Source of the DNA: Bedellia somnulentella
Taxonomy: Eukaryota > Arthropoda > Insecta > Lepidoptera > Bedelliidae
DNA length: 64,000 nt
NCBI GenBank assembly: GCA_963576735.1
Contig: OY755197.1
Coordinates: forward strand, 3,918,501 to 3,982,500
Direction of reading: 5' to 3'
The notes below the pieces were generated by a model. It saw only the letters and a program-made list of their open reading frames with translations. It did no database searches and was not told the DNA's origin. Made by a program: the position numbers and the translations under genes. Positions 21,341-31,232 of this stretch are shown here, in pieces. The stretch's first letter is position 1, and every line of letters starts with the position of its first letter.

Positions 21341-21460
21341 TTAAAAAGAGCATGTATGAAAAGATTGATGGATTTAAACGAAGCTAGAGAGGTTTGCCAG
21401 GATCGTACAAAGTGGCGATCGATAGTCTCTGCTTACCCCAACGGGAACTAACGGCGGTGA
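21341..21460 (+). mobile_element. LINE-A 3' end fragment
   Basis: It encodes the LINE-A terminal peptide (CMKRLMDLNEAREVCQDRTK...SAYPNGN) without a stop, then GGGAACTAACGGCGGTG. Confidence 0.78.
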
Positions 21461-21649
21461 AATAAAAGCCCACTGAGGTTTTTACCAGCATAACCCAACA
21501 ATATCAAAAAATCCCTTTGACGAACTCTAAAGAAAAGAAGTATTTGTATTGTTACACGGCACGACTTAACTCCGACTGTATTTTCTCACGGAAATGTTGT
21601 CTGGTAGAGACGAGTATTCTCTACGACTGACTGCACTACTTCTTTCAAT

Positions 21650-21868
21650 ACATACAAAGTCACGGCCGTAATTTCCAAAAAGGGGTAGCCAGAGCTTCAG
21701 AGCTAGAAACTCCTCAGCCGCATTTCGAATTGATAGGGGACAAGATGGTAGAAATAAAGTATCTTTGGTGATAGGTCTCCAACCGCATTGCCCAATAACC
21801 ACTTAAAAAAGCCCCATTCATTCAGGTAAATAGAAAGGGGTAGTGACATTCTATGCTGGCACTACACT
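21650..21868 (-). mobile_element. SINE-A family copy, subfamily B
   Basis: Complement orientation. The block near GGGTGTCGTAAGAGGCGAC is partly deleted and the end CTGGCACTACAC is present. Confidence 0.8.
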
Positions 21869-22299
21869 AAAACTACTTCTTTCCGAGCCAACTATAAACG
21901 AGTCGATAATTTTCAAACCAACAATCGCATTACATAGTTACTAATCGCCACAACAAACCATCGATACAATTACGGAGACCATTAGTATTCGACCTTCATA
22001 GAATTAGGTTACAATTTCGTCATAGATAAGTTCTAGTACTATGCACAGCCAAGTCATATTGAAGATGATTCGATAATGGTTCTTAATGCATTATGCTTAA
22101 AATTGATAATCGTCTGATAGAGAAGACAAGAAAGCGGATAGAAGTTATTTAAAAAGGTAATCAAAATCCATTGGTACTCGTACTTGGTACGATCAATGAT
22201 ACGACGCGACGAACCACGGAAGCATTATTCACAACGATCGACTTACTCGGAAGAATCATTTACATTTATTTTCTCTGTTTAGGCAGGCATGGGGCAAGG

Positions 22300-22404
22300 C
22301 AAAATGATAAAAGGGCATGTATGAAAAGATTGATGAATTTAAATGAAGCCCGGGAGTTTTGCCAGGATCGTACAAGTGGCGATCGATAGTCTAGAGAACT
22401 ACAT
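22300..22404 (+). mobile_element. LINE-A 3' end, split by a SINE
   Basis: LINE-A coding end (AAAGGGCATGTATGAAAAG ... GTGGCGATCGATAGTCTAG), broken at GAGAACT by the SINE at 22405-22655. The tail resumes at about 22656 with GAGAACTAATGGCGTGAG. Confidence 0.75.
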
Positions 22405-22655
22405 ACATACACATACATACATATACTCACGGCTATAATTCCCTAGAAGGGGTAGCCAGAGCTATGGAATCATAAATTCCTCAGCCACTTTTGGAAGTTG
22501 AGTGGGGAAAAGATGGTGAAATAAAGGATTTTGGTGATGGGTCTCCAACCACATAGCCCATAAATCTCTTAAAAGCCCCAATACCCTTAGTCGCCTCATA
22601 CGAAACCCGTGGGTAGAAAGGGGTAACGACATTCTAAGCTGGCACTACACGGCAA
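22405..22655 (-). mobile_element. SINE-A copy nested in LINE-A
   Basis: Full length, complement orientation, ending GCTGGCACTACACGGC. GAGAACT occurs on both sides (about 22394-22400 and 22668-22674), consistent with insertion into the LINE-A 3' end. Confidence 0.82.
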
Positions 22656-22772
22656 ACTAATGAGAACTAATGGCGTGAGTATTGGTATGTGTGTATATAT
22701 TATAAATAAATTTGGTGGTATATTCTCTGTTCTGTTCCCAGTCATAGGATTATAGTTTTGATTTCGTCTTAA

Positions 22773-22878
22773 CCCTTTATAAGGCTCTGATCATTTTGGA
22801 CAACCTAATAACCTTACCCACCTTCAAATATAAGTGAAATACAATGATTTTTTTATCATACCTCTGTCTTATAAAGGG
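22773..22878 (+). mobile_element. 106-bp MITE with TTAA flanks (piggyBac-like)
   Basis: The ends are CCCTTTATAAGGC and its complement-like CTTATAAAGGG, with TTAA directly outside both (22769-22772 and 22879-22882). A second copy in the other orientation lies at 31120-31228. TTAA targets and CCC-starting ends are typical of piggyBac. Confidence 0.75.
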
Positions 22879-22882
22879 TTAA

Positions 22883-23391
22883 AGTTATGTAAGTAAATTC
22901 GCCACGCTTGCCACTATCATTTATATAAATCGCTCACTAGTGAACAGTTTCATGGTAGTGACACAAATGACATCATTTACACGACTGCAAAAACATAAGC
23001 CATAAAAAATGTAATGGATACCGCCTACGTAGCACTACTGCTTACTGCTTATCTCAAATCCGTTGCTTAAAAGGAATTACATTTAACTTCTTATACCCAT
23101 ACCTAACGGTTGTAAGAAAAAGCATCTGAGTGGACAGCTTTACAAGACTTATATCACAAAAGAACTGTTTTGTCTGCCAGCCCGCATGGGGGCAGCCTGA
23201 TGGACTATGCCCAAATCAACCTACTTGTTTAGTTATAGGGCACAACATAGCTTCATAATAGAGTAGAGAAAGAACATAAATTAAATGATGGGTCTCCTCC
23301 AGACACATCGCCATAAAATAACTGAAAAAGCCCTTAAAACCCTTGAAGACGAATCTAAAGATATCTGCCGGAATAAATGCTTTCCTAAATA
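22883..23391. other. no gene seen; possible repeat remnants
   Basis: Near 23178-23260 CAGCCCGCATGGGGGCAGCC resembles a tRNA-SINE body, and 23285-23360 has a weak SINE-A-like part (GATGGGTCTCCTCCAGACAC). Confidence 0.4.
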
Positions 23392-23545
23392 GCCATTACA
23401 CAGTAGGCCTAGCACGAACGTTATTTTATCGTCACGAAATAGGTTGGAATGAGATGACAGTATACGATACCAAGTAAGGGCGAAAGAGATGGCTGTTTTA
23501 TTCCACGTGATATCTAGTTAAAAGATAGCTCGTAGTAATTATGCA
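23392..23545 (-). repeat. about 140-bp unclassified repeat, copy 1
   Basis: Its complement matches 29372-29510. Shared parts include CAGCCATCTCTTTC, TTAGTATCGTATACTGTC-like and CGTGCTAGGCCT. Class unknown. Confidence 0.6.
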
Positions 23546-23589
23546 GATTATGGTAAAACAAAGATTGTACATATCTGCTCTAGAATAAG

Positions 23590-23843
23590 AAAGCTGTGTA
23601 GTGTCGGCTTAGAATAGCACTACCCCATTCTTCCGGTGGGTGTACGTAAGAGACGACTAACAGTATTGGGGCTTTTTAAGGGATATTTGGGCGATGCTGT
23701 TGGAGACCCATCACCAACAACCTTTATTCTACCATCTTTTCCCCACTCAACTTCCAAAAGTGGCTGAGAAATTTCAAATTTCTCAGCTCTGGCTACCCCT
23801 TTTAGGGATTTATAGCCGTGAGTATATGTATGTCTGTATGTAT
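23590..23843 (+). mobile_element. SINE-A copy, reference for the family (254 bp)
   Basis: The clearest full-length copy. GCTCTAGAATAAG (13 bp) lies at 23577-23589 and again at 23844-23856, so this is a retroposed unit and not a piece of a larger element. Order of blocks: head GCTGTGTAGTGTCGGCTTAG; GTAAGAGRCGACT; GGGGCTTTTTAAGGG; TTGGGCGATGCNGTTGGAGA (loosely B-box-like); CCCATCACCAACAACCTTTA; AACTTCCAAAAGTGGCTGAG; CTCTGGCTACCCC; GCCGTGAGTATATGTATG tail. Three subfamilies are seen in the window. A has AACAACCTTTATT and AAAGTGGCTGAGGAATTTC. B has AACGATACTTTATT and AAATGTGGCTGAGGAGTTTC. C has ATCGTAAGAGGCGACTAAGG with GTGATTTTTGGGCGATGTGG. No good tRNA, 5S or 7SL head is visible. Confidence 0.9.
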
Positions 23844-23995
23844 GCTCTAGAATAAGTCACGTATGATTTTTCGACTGCGCTAGAACAACGAGCTGTCAGA
23901 CTTACTCGAATACAAGGTAACGTTATACTCGTATATTCTCAATTTTTTGGACCTCGACCGGTCAACGCCATGCAATGGGATGGTTGTAGTATTTA

Positions 23996-24254
23996 CATAC
24001 ATACAAACATATACTCACGGCTATAAATCCCTAGAAGGGGTAGCCAGAGCTAACGAATTAGAAAATCCTTAGCCACTTTTGGAAGTTGCGTGGGGAAAAT
24101 CTGGTAAAATAAAGGTTGTTGGTGATGGGTCTCCAACCGCATCGCCCAAAAATCCCTTAAAAAGCCCCAATACCGTTAGTCGCCTCTTACGTACACCCAC
24201 CGGAAGAAAAGGGGTAGTGCTATTCTAAGCCGACACTACACAGCATATGTATAT
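23996..24254 (-). mobile_element. SINE-A copy interrupted at its end by transposon copy 2
   Basis: Full length in complement, ending ACACTACACAGCATATG. Its target duplication GTAGTATTTA lies at 23986-23995 on the left and at 28503-28512 on the far side of the DNA transposon, so the transposon arrived later, right at the SINE boundary. Confidence 0.88.
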
Positions 24255-24258
24255 ATGT

Positions 24259-24284
24259 GGGTGATTCTCCGTAAACTGGGCAAC
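24259..24284 (+). repeat. left terminal inverted repeat, transposon copy 2
   Basis: 26 bp starting GGGTGATTCTCC, complementary to 28475-28500 at 24 of 26 positions. Confidence 0.88.
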
Positions 24285-24441
24285 TCATGGTCACCAAGCA
24301 ATAAAAAATAAAGTAGTTAATTAATTAAATATTTGAGAATGAAAAGTGTTTAATGAAAACGTCATCTAGTTGTCACAATAAAAACAAAATAGTACAATTA
24401 CCTATTTCCATTTTAAAAAACCTGTTTTTAGGCCCGAAAAA

Positions 24442-24451
24442 CAGTCCCCTG
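24442..24451 (+). repeat. CAGTCCCCTG motif, left end of copy 2
   Basis: An exact 10-mer, with a second exact copy at 24640-24649. The 198-bp spacing equals that in copy 1 (3578 to 3776). Confidence 0.75.
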
Positions 24452-24839
24452 GGTGGTCACAAAATCAAATTCTATGTTATTAGGTAACTTATTTTCAATA
24501 TTACTTTGCTAAATCAATAGTGGTGTTCCATGTTATATTACTAAAAAGTCAATATTTATAAAAAATATTTCAGGAAATTAAATAAAAGATATTTTTTTAA
24601 TAATACCCTATTTCAAAGTTTGTCCCCAGGTTTTGTGAACAGTCCCCTGTCTAATATTTTAAACGTTATTAAAGTTTCATTCAAAGTTTGATTTTGGGAT
24701 TAAGCAGTAGAAACGAAACGCAAATGATCTGAAGTTAGCAACGATTCCGCCAAAAGCACACCCACACCATTATGTTTAGTGCCAGGCGAGTTCTCGTCAC
24801 CTAGACACGAGCTGGAACGCTACGCCCGTCAGTCCACTG

Positions 24840-25077
24840 GTAAGTAATATTTCCGGCAATTTTAAAATTTATGTAATAATATTTATATGTGTTGTGTATT
24901 TTTGCAGTTAATTGTGTTTTTTGGTTTTAATTTGAATGTAAACTCCATATTTTCTATGCAAGTTTGTATTTACATCCAAATAGACAGTCCCCTGGCAACA
25001 GTCCCCTGCTATTTATTAGATCAGGGGACTGTTTCTCGTTCCAGGGGACTGTTTTATATTCTTTACACTTATTTCAG
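24840..25077 (+). other. 5' UTR intron of transposase, copy 2
   Basis: Donor CACTG|GTAAGT at 24840 and acceptor TTATTTCAG ending 25077. It holds the palindromic motif cluster and matches the 242-bp intron of copy 1. Confidence 0.65.
24985..25051. repeat. palindromic CAGTCCCCTG cluster, copy 2
   Basis: Direct motifs at 24985 and 24999, inverted motifs CAGGGGACTG at 25022 and 25042, all four exact. Offsets from the left end are 726, 740, 763 and 783 bp, identical to copy 1. Confidence 0.85.
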
Positions 25078-25098
25078 GTTCGTCTATCGACTTGAAAT

Positions 25099-26773
25099 AT
25101 GGCACCAAGGAAGAAAAAACTTACAAGAGAAGAAACATTACAAAGAAAAAGAGATAATGAGCGTAAACGGTATGAATTTATGAAAAATGATCCACAGAAA
25201 AGGGAAGAACTGAGAGGAAGAACGCCTCAAGTACTTGAAAAAAAGGAAAAGGGTTCTAAAAGGGAAAAACTTGTCAAAGATATGACTCCGAGATAACATA
25301 GAGAAACAAAGAAGTGGAAAGAGCACTGCACGCAGTATCGAAAAAAGAATAAGGCGTTACGAGACATCACGCAAATGTTTGTGAAGGAAAACACTCCTGA
25401 TTCCATTGCATCTGAGACCCAGTCATCTGCTCCTGCTCCTCAAATAATGCCCAAGAAGAAAAATGATAAAGCGAGAAAAATGCGGTATATGATGATGAAA
25501 AATAAAAATGACCAAATTATGAGGTTGAAGAAAAAGCTATCGAAATATAAGAAACGCTTATCAAGACTAGAAAAGAAGAAGCAAGATGAAAATTCTCAGA
25601 ATGAAACTCCAAATACCAAACTGCAAAAGAAGCTTGATATACCAGAATCCAGAAAAGAATTAGTTAAGAAAGCTTTGTTCGGCGAAGTCTTGAAGGAGCA
25701 ATTGGAAGAAAACTTATCTCAATTTAAAACTGTGACCGAGAAACGTTTGATTACCAAAATAGTGTCAGGAAAGTTGGTGAATAAATATAAGCTATGGAGA
25801 ATTAAAGACGCTGGAGTTTTAAACTATAAAAGAATAATGAAAGCTAAACTATCTGTAACAAGAAAACGTTAACTTTCAAGAAAAGTGATTGCTGAGGTCA
25901 CAAATTTCTACCAAGATGACTCAAATAGCAGACTGGGAGCAGGGAAGAAGGAGTTCATAACGAGAAAAAGTTGCGGAAACAAAAAAGATATTTGCTCGAT
26001 TCGCTACTTGGTTTGTATAAAAAGTTCAAGCAGACTTCACGTGTCAAGATCTCTTATCAGACCTTCTGTAAACTACGCCCATTTTGGGTGGTTGTTCCTA
26101 AACTTGGAGAACGCGATACTTGCCTGTGGGTCACACATGCAAATGTGGACTTAAAATTGACAGCACTTCATTCTCGTAAAATTTTGAGTTATAACAGCCA
26201 CCCAAAGCTTCTTGAGGAGCTGTGTTGTAACCGATTTGATGAGCAGTGTTTGTCTAGAGAATACGAAAATTGTTTTAACAGGACTCCTCACCAAGTAACA
26301 GGTTTAATAAGTGATTTCGTATTAGTGATGAAGAGTTTAAGCTACTTCTGTGGTGAAGAAAGTTACGCCCATTTCAACATCGGAAAAATGGGTTATGAAT
26401 TATTGCCGAGACTGAACGTGGATGACGTTTATACAGATTCAGAACCAGAATTACACCCTGAAGCTGGACAAGCAACACAGATAAAACTGATTTTAAACAC
26501 GGTGATTATGTGCTGGTTAGAGTGCCTGGCAAGAATATGAAATATAGATATGTAAGTGTTATTCGTGATATAGATGATGAAGAAGGTGAAATTACTGTTA
26601 CTTTTCAGAAACTACATCATGAAAAAGGTCAAACATTTAAATTTAATGAAGAGGATGTAGCGGATGTAACATTGGATCAAGTGGTGGAGAAGTTGCCTAG
26701 CCCAAATATTTTATTAAAAGGCAATAGAGTATTTTATAAGTTTGATTTACCTGTCAATGTCTTTGAAAAATAA
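25099..26773 (+). pseudogene. transposase pseudogene, catalytic core deleted
   Basis: It aligns with the 853-aa protein of copy 1 from MAPRKKKL to the end ...NVFEK. The basic N terminus, CxCxxHxN-like part (here DTCLWVTHANVDL, with one Cys changed to Trp) and the C-terminal GDYVLV domain are present. Breaks: a stop at 25294-25296 (a Glu codon in copy 1), a stop at about 25870-25872, a 1-bp loss near 25965, and a frameshift near 26480-26510. After NRTP (about 26288) the sequence jumps in frame to HQVTG, removing the equivalent of residues 418-700 of copy 1 with all three candidate catalytic acids. It cannot encode an active enzyme. Confidence 0.85.
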
Positions 26774-27009
26774 TACCAATTTATGTTGTTGCGGTTTTGC
26801 CTTTAAAATTATAATTTAAAAAAATGCTTTTAAAAGTATATGAAGGCTGAAGTGAATTTTATATATTTTTTAAATGTTTATTAAGTATAAGTTGCTTGTG
26901 ATAATTAAAAAATAGGACTGAACAGAAGCACAAAGTTCCTTCTAAGAATTTAAGCTACTGATAATAATGTACCTACCTATAAGTTAATCCGAATAAAACG
27001 CAAATAATT

Positions 27010-28150
27010 ATAGTTGGTAGCTCACGAATTGTTTCCAGGATTGACTATAAATCATTACCGCCTGTTTTATTTGATGGCACATCCATTCCTTTCAGCGCTG
27101 CTGTAAAAAACCTTGGTGTGATGATAGATAGCACCTTATCTTGGGTACCGCAACTGGAATTAGTATGCCGGAGGCTGTTTGCGTCAGCAGGGTCCCTCAG
27201 GAGGCTACGTAACTTTCTCCCTACTGCTACCAAAACTGCGTTAGCCCAATCTCTTCTACTACCTATTCTTGATTATGCTGACACCTGCTATCTCGATCTA
27301 ACTGAAGATCAACTGAACAAACTTGAGCGCTTACAAAACTTATGTATTAGATTTATTTTCGGACTGCGTAAATATGACCATGTCTCTGCGTATCGCAATA
27401 AACTTCAGTGGCTTCCAATTCGTCTCCGCCGGAATGCACATACTCTGTCTCTCCTGTACTCTATCTTGTTTAATCCTGCCACCCCCTCCTACCTTAAAGA
27501 GCGTTTCCAATTCCTTCACTCTTCACATGACCTCAATCTGCGGTCTTACCACAATCTTTTGTTGAGTACCCCTTCCCATTCCACCAATTTTTACAGTTCC
27601 TCCTTTACCGTCCAGGCTGTACAACTATGGAACGGTCTTCCTGTAGAGGTGCGATTAGCCAAGTCTCTCCCTATTTTCAAGAAAATGGTAAAAAAACACT
27701 TCCTCTCCGAAACATGATAATATTATTTGTGTTGCATACAAAAGTTTATATATTCTATTATATATTATGTCGTAAAATGTATATATGTATTTTATTTAAA
27801 AATCTTTATATATATTGCATATGTATTGTATTTATTGAATATTATTTATTTTATGGAATACTATCTGTATCTGTAAGTGTATTAGAACTTAATAAATATT
27901 TAGTAATACTTAAAATAGATAGATAATAGTTTGATGAATAATTTTAGTTTTTAAGCAAATCAGTTTAATTTATTGGACATCTACCGAACATGTTTTTAAT
28001 CCAGCAAATCTTTCCATTAATGGGTTGTCTGGAAGAGATCGCTCTTAGTGATAAGACCGCCAGTTGTACTTTGGCTTTTATACCGATCTTTTTTGTAATT
28101 GTTGTTTTTATTTTGTAATGTGCAATAAAGAGTTTTATTATTATTATTAT
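27010..28150 (+). mobile_element. 5'-truncated CR1/Jockey-type LINE inside transposon copy 2
   Basis: An open frame covering 27118-27717 reads as the C-terminal part of a non-LTR reverse transcriptase (NLGVMIDSTLSW, LLLPILDYADTCY, NLCIRFIFGLRKYDH, TVQAVQLWNGLP). A 3' UTR with TTGTCTGGAAGAGATCGC and TTAGTGATAAGACCGCC ends in GCAATAAAGAGTTTTATTATTATTATTA. It interrupts the 3' UTR of the DNA transposon. The coding part has no stop until the natural end, so it may be fairly young. The exact left boundary is approximate. Confidence 0.82.
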
Positions 28151-28288
28151 AAGGTGAGATCTCATAGCTAATTTTAAGATTTCTTTAAGAGGTTGTCAAA
28201 ATATAAGATGTATAACATAAGTACTCAAGAAAAGATAAATAAATATGTAGATTTTGTGATTAAACAGTGCATATTATTTATAATAAGT

Positions 28289-28318
28289 CAGTCCCCTGTA
28301 GTAGGCAACAGTCCCCTG
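28289..28318 (+). repeat. CAGTCCCCTG motif pair, right end of copy 2
   Basis: Two exact 10-mers ending 202 and 182 bp from the right end, as in copy 1. Confidence 0.82.
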
Positions 28319-28474
28319 TGTCAGTTTTTTCGAAAAAGTTCAATATTTCCTAAAATAAGTAGAACTTCAAGCGTTCTGTTAATGCATAGTATTATATACA
28401 TAATAAACTATTATATTGAGTAGATAGGTCTTTAAAATTAAATAAAAATTGGCTGGGACACTTTTCGCCCAAAA

Positions 28475-28500
28475 GTTGCCCACTTTACGGAGAAACACCC
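28475..28500 (-). repeat. right terminal inverted repeat, transposon copy 2
   Basis: 26 bp ending GGAGAAACACCC, followed by the ATGT duplication. Confidence 0.88.
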
Positions 28501-28527
28501 ATGTAGTATTTAAAACTATTTATTTCC

Positions 28528-28757
28528 AACTGTGTAGTGTCGGCTTTGAACACTACCCCATCTTCCGGTGGGTGTAGGTAAGAGGCGACTAACGGTATTG
28601 GGGTATTTAAAGAAGTTGTTGGGCGATGCGGTTGGAGACTCATCACCAAGGTTTTTTTTGCCATCTTGCCCCCTCGCAACTTTCAAATGTGGCTGGGCAG
28701 TTTCTAGCTCTGAAGCTCTGGCTACCCAGTTTTGGGATTAATGGCCGTGATTAGTTC
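28528..28757 (+). mobile_element. SINE-A family copy, mixed A/B features
   Basis: Head CTGTGTAGTGTCGGCTTTG, then GGTGGGTGTAGGTAAGAGGC (A-like) and TTCAAATGTGGCTGGGCAGT (B-like). The tail GGCCGTGATTAG is diverged. Confidence 0.78.
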
Positions 28758-28799
28758 CTACGACTTGCTCTTAACTGATTTTATCTAGCTCTGTATTGC

Positions 28800-28990
28800 T
28801 TAACTGCCTGTGTGGTCTAATGGTAAGTGTTTGGTTCACGATCTTGAGGACTCGGTTTATACTTCCGTTCGGCAAACTTTTAATTGAGTTTCTGATACTG
28901 AAACAAGTTTTGATAGCAAGCTATAGACTGGATAACCTAAATAATGACCGTAAAATCGTTGGTCCTTGCTTACGGTATAAGTAATACTAG
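28800..28990 (+). mobile_element. tRNA-like SINE remnant
   Basis: GTGTGGTCTAATGGTAAG looks like an A box and CTCGGTTTATACTTCC like a B box, followed by CCTTGCTTACGGTATAAG. It is diverged and not assigned to the two SINE families named here. Confidence 0.45.
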
Positions 28991-29371
28991 TATAGTATAG
29001 TAATAGTACGGTAGTAGTAAGTTTGCCAACCTGCATTAGCCTTGTGTGGTTGACTATGGCCCAATCATTATCAGAGTACTCAATAGCCTCTCAGTGGTGA
29101 TATAATGAACAACGGCTTCGAATAAAATTAAAAAATGTCTCCCAAAAAGTGAATAAGATAATATATAAATTTTAAAAGCATTTTTATCTTTGGCTTGAAG
29201 TTGTACTTACAAGAGAAGTAAATTCAAGCTAGACTACGATGAAGGTCATAAACCGAAGAAAACCTAACACTTTGTATTACATGCTGAGTTTTTATGGAAA
29301 CAATAAAAAACGAGTTCAAAACAAACAATAGTCAAGTAAAGCCAAAAAAATCGTATACGGTTACCAGCTTA
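28991..29371. other. no feature seen
   Basis: TAGTA microsatellite near 28982-29018. Otherwise unrecognised. Confidence 0.4.
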
Positions 29372-29510
29372 GCTAGTACGAGCGACCTTCTAACTAGATA
29401 ACGCTTGGTATAAAGCAGCCATCTCTTTCCCACTTACTTAGTATCGTATACTGTCGTCTCATTCTAACCGATATCGTGACGATATAGCTCTCGTGCTAGG
29501 CCTGCTGAAG
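29372..29510 (+). repeat. about 140-bp unclassified repeat, copy 2
   Basis: Complementary to 23392-23545. Conserved words include AACTAGATA, CAGCCATCTCTTTC, GTATCGTATACTGTC and TCGTGCTAGGCCT. Confidence 0.6.
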
Positions 29511-30055
29511 CTTGAGGCCCTCATATGACGCATTATCGTCACAAAAGCATACGTGAAGGTTTTCCTCCTGACTACCTTGGTTTACAACAATGTAATCTCA
29601 CGTTTACCCTTTTAAGCGATCGATGATTTTGATACTGTCAATGTCTTGTCCTGTTAGGTGGTAATGCAGATTTGGGACCACCTTTAATGATATGCAAAAT
29701 CTTCCGAAATTGGCACGGCTTGAGATGATTATAAAAATAAATTGAAGGTTTTAAGTCGTTTGGAGATATTTGATTTAGTGTATTGTCTGTTTATAACAAA
29801 GCTAACGCAACTCTGTCCGTGGATATGAATGAGGATGTTGATCCGAGGATTGGTGAGGTTGGAAACCCTTCATCAACAGTCATTAAAGATAAACATCATT
29901 TTCTAGATATCAACTAACAAGGACGCCACATATCTTGTCGCGACATTCGTTTCTTAGTTTCGTATTAAACATAAAAAACACGGTATCGACGATGCAAGAC
30001 ATCACAACTACTAAAAGTCGCATCCTATTCCGATACCTATTTTGTGTGGAATTCA
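29511..30055. other. no feature seen
   Basis: Nothing recognised. Confidence 0.4.
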
Positions 30056-30276
30056 CATACATACATATACTCACGGCCATAAATCCCAAAAAGGGGTAGC
30101 CAAAGCTTCAGAGCCCGAGACTCCTCAGCCACATTGTGGGTCATGATGGGTCTGTTAACCGCAACTACCAAAAATCACTTTTAAAACGCCCCATACCCTT
30201 AGTTGCCTCTTACGACACCCGTGGGTATAAAGGGGTTGTATCTTTCTAAGCCAGTATTACACGGCACGGCTTGGCT
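30056..30276 (-). mobile_element. SINE-A family copy, subfamily B
   Basis: Complement orientation. About 50 bp are lost around the CCACATTTGGAAGTTGATAG block. Confidence 0.8.
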
Positions 30277-30331
30277 CGGTGTGGAATATAAAATTGCATT
30301 ACTTCAATTTTAACCTACACTTACAATATAC

Positions 30332-30566
30332 ATACATACACGGCTGAAAATCCCTTGAAGGGGTAGCCAGAACTAAGGAATGAGAAATTCCTCAGCCACT
30401 TTTGGAAGTCGCATGGGGAAAAGATGGTGAAATAAAGGTTGTTGGTGGTGTGTCTCCAACCGCATCGCCCAAAAATCCCTTAAAAGCCCCAACACCGTTA
30501 GTCGCCTCTTACGTACACCCATCCGAAGCAATGGGGTAGTGCTATTCTAAGCCGACACAACACAGC
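30332..30566 (-). mobile_element. SINE-A copy, subfamily A
   Basis: Near full length in complement, from CATACATACACGGCTG to GCCGACACAACACAGCA. Confidence 0.83.
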
Positions 30567-31119
30567 AATCAAAACATTAATGTAATTTGTTGACAGAGAT
30601 AATAAAATATAGTATTAATTGAATGTTAGTGTTTATATTGAAAGGCTATCACTAAGAGAAGGCCAGGCTGGCTATTAAGGTCAATCGAAGTGCTTTATAC
30701 ATTTTATTTTATTATCTTTAAAAACGAAACTTTTACGGCTCACCTTTTTAAATACATATTATAGCGACGTTATTTTCTATAAGGGTATTCAGTTGGAGAT
30801 ATTTTAAATTTATTCGTAGCTATGAAGCATAAAAAGTAAACTAGGATGGCCATAGTAGCCAACCAATTTTCTTTAATACCTCTTTTTTCGAATGGATTGG
30901 TTGCTGCTGGCCCTGTGGCCTGTGCTGCCTCACCATTACTTTATGAGTGCCTGGCAGCTGAGGATCCTGGCGGGGCAAAGGAGTGTACCTAAACTAAATC
31001 GGATAGAGATCTTTAATACCCCCTGGGAGTAGCAGTGTTTATTTGGTATCGTAAATAATACATATGTTTTTCAGTTCATTGACAGGTCAACTTATGCCTG
31101 GGATAAAATGATAATTTAA
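30567..31119. other. no feature seen
   Basis: Nothing recognised. A GC-richer patch lies at about 30893-30990. Confidence 0.4.
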
Positions 31120-31228
31120 CCCTTTAGAAGGCAGAGGTATAATCAAAAATTCATTGTATTTCACTTCTATTTGAAGGTAGGTAAGGTTGAAATTATGGAA
31201 ATATGACCAGACAGAGCCTAATAAAGGG
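31120..31228 (-). mobile_element. 109-bp MITE with TTAA flanks (piggyBac-like), copy 2
   Basis: Same element as 22773-22878 in the opposite orientation. TTAA lies at 31116-31119 and 31229-31232, with ends CCCTTTAGAAGGC and AATAAAGGG. Confidence 0.75.
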
Positions 31229-31232
31229 TTAA

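Larger units (their letters stand above)
24259..28500 (+). mobile_element. DNA transposon, broken copy 2 (4242 bp)
   Basis: The inverted ends 24259-24284 (GGGTGATTCTCCGTAAAC) and 28475-28500 (complement GGGTGTTTCTCCGTAAAG) match at 24 of 26 positions, with ATGT directly outside (24255-24258 and 28501-28504). It shares the first exon, 5' UTR intron, motif set and protein with copy 1, but is clearly diverged. The coding region has two nonsense codons, two frameshifts and an in-frame loss of 283 codons, and a LINE has inserted into the 3' UTR. Confidence 0.88.

Noticed and set aside
24887..25183. 98-codon open frame overlapping the transposase start in copy 2
   Set aside because: It runs through the intron and the motif cluster in another frame. 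Copy 1 has no counterpart.
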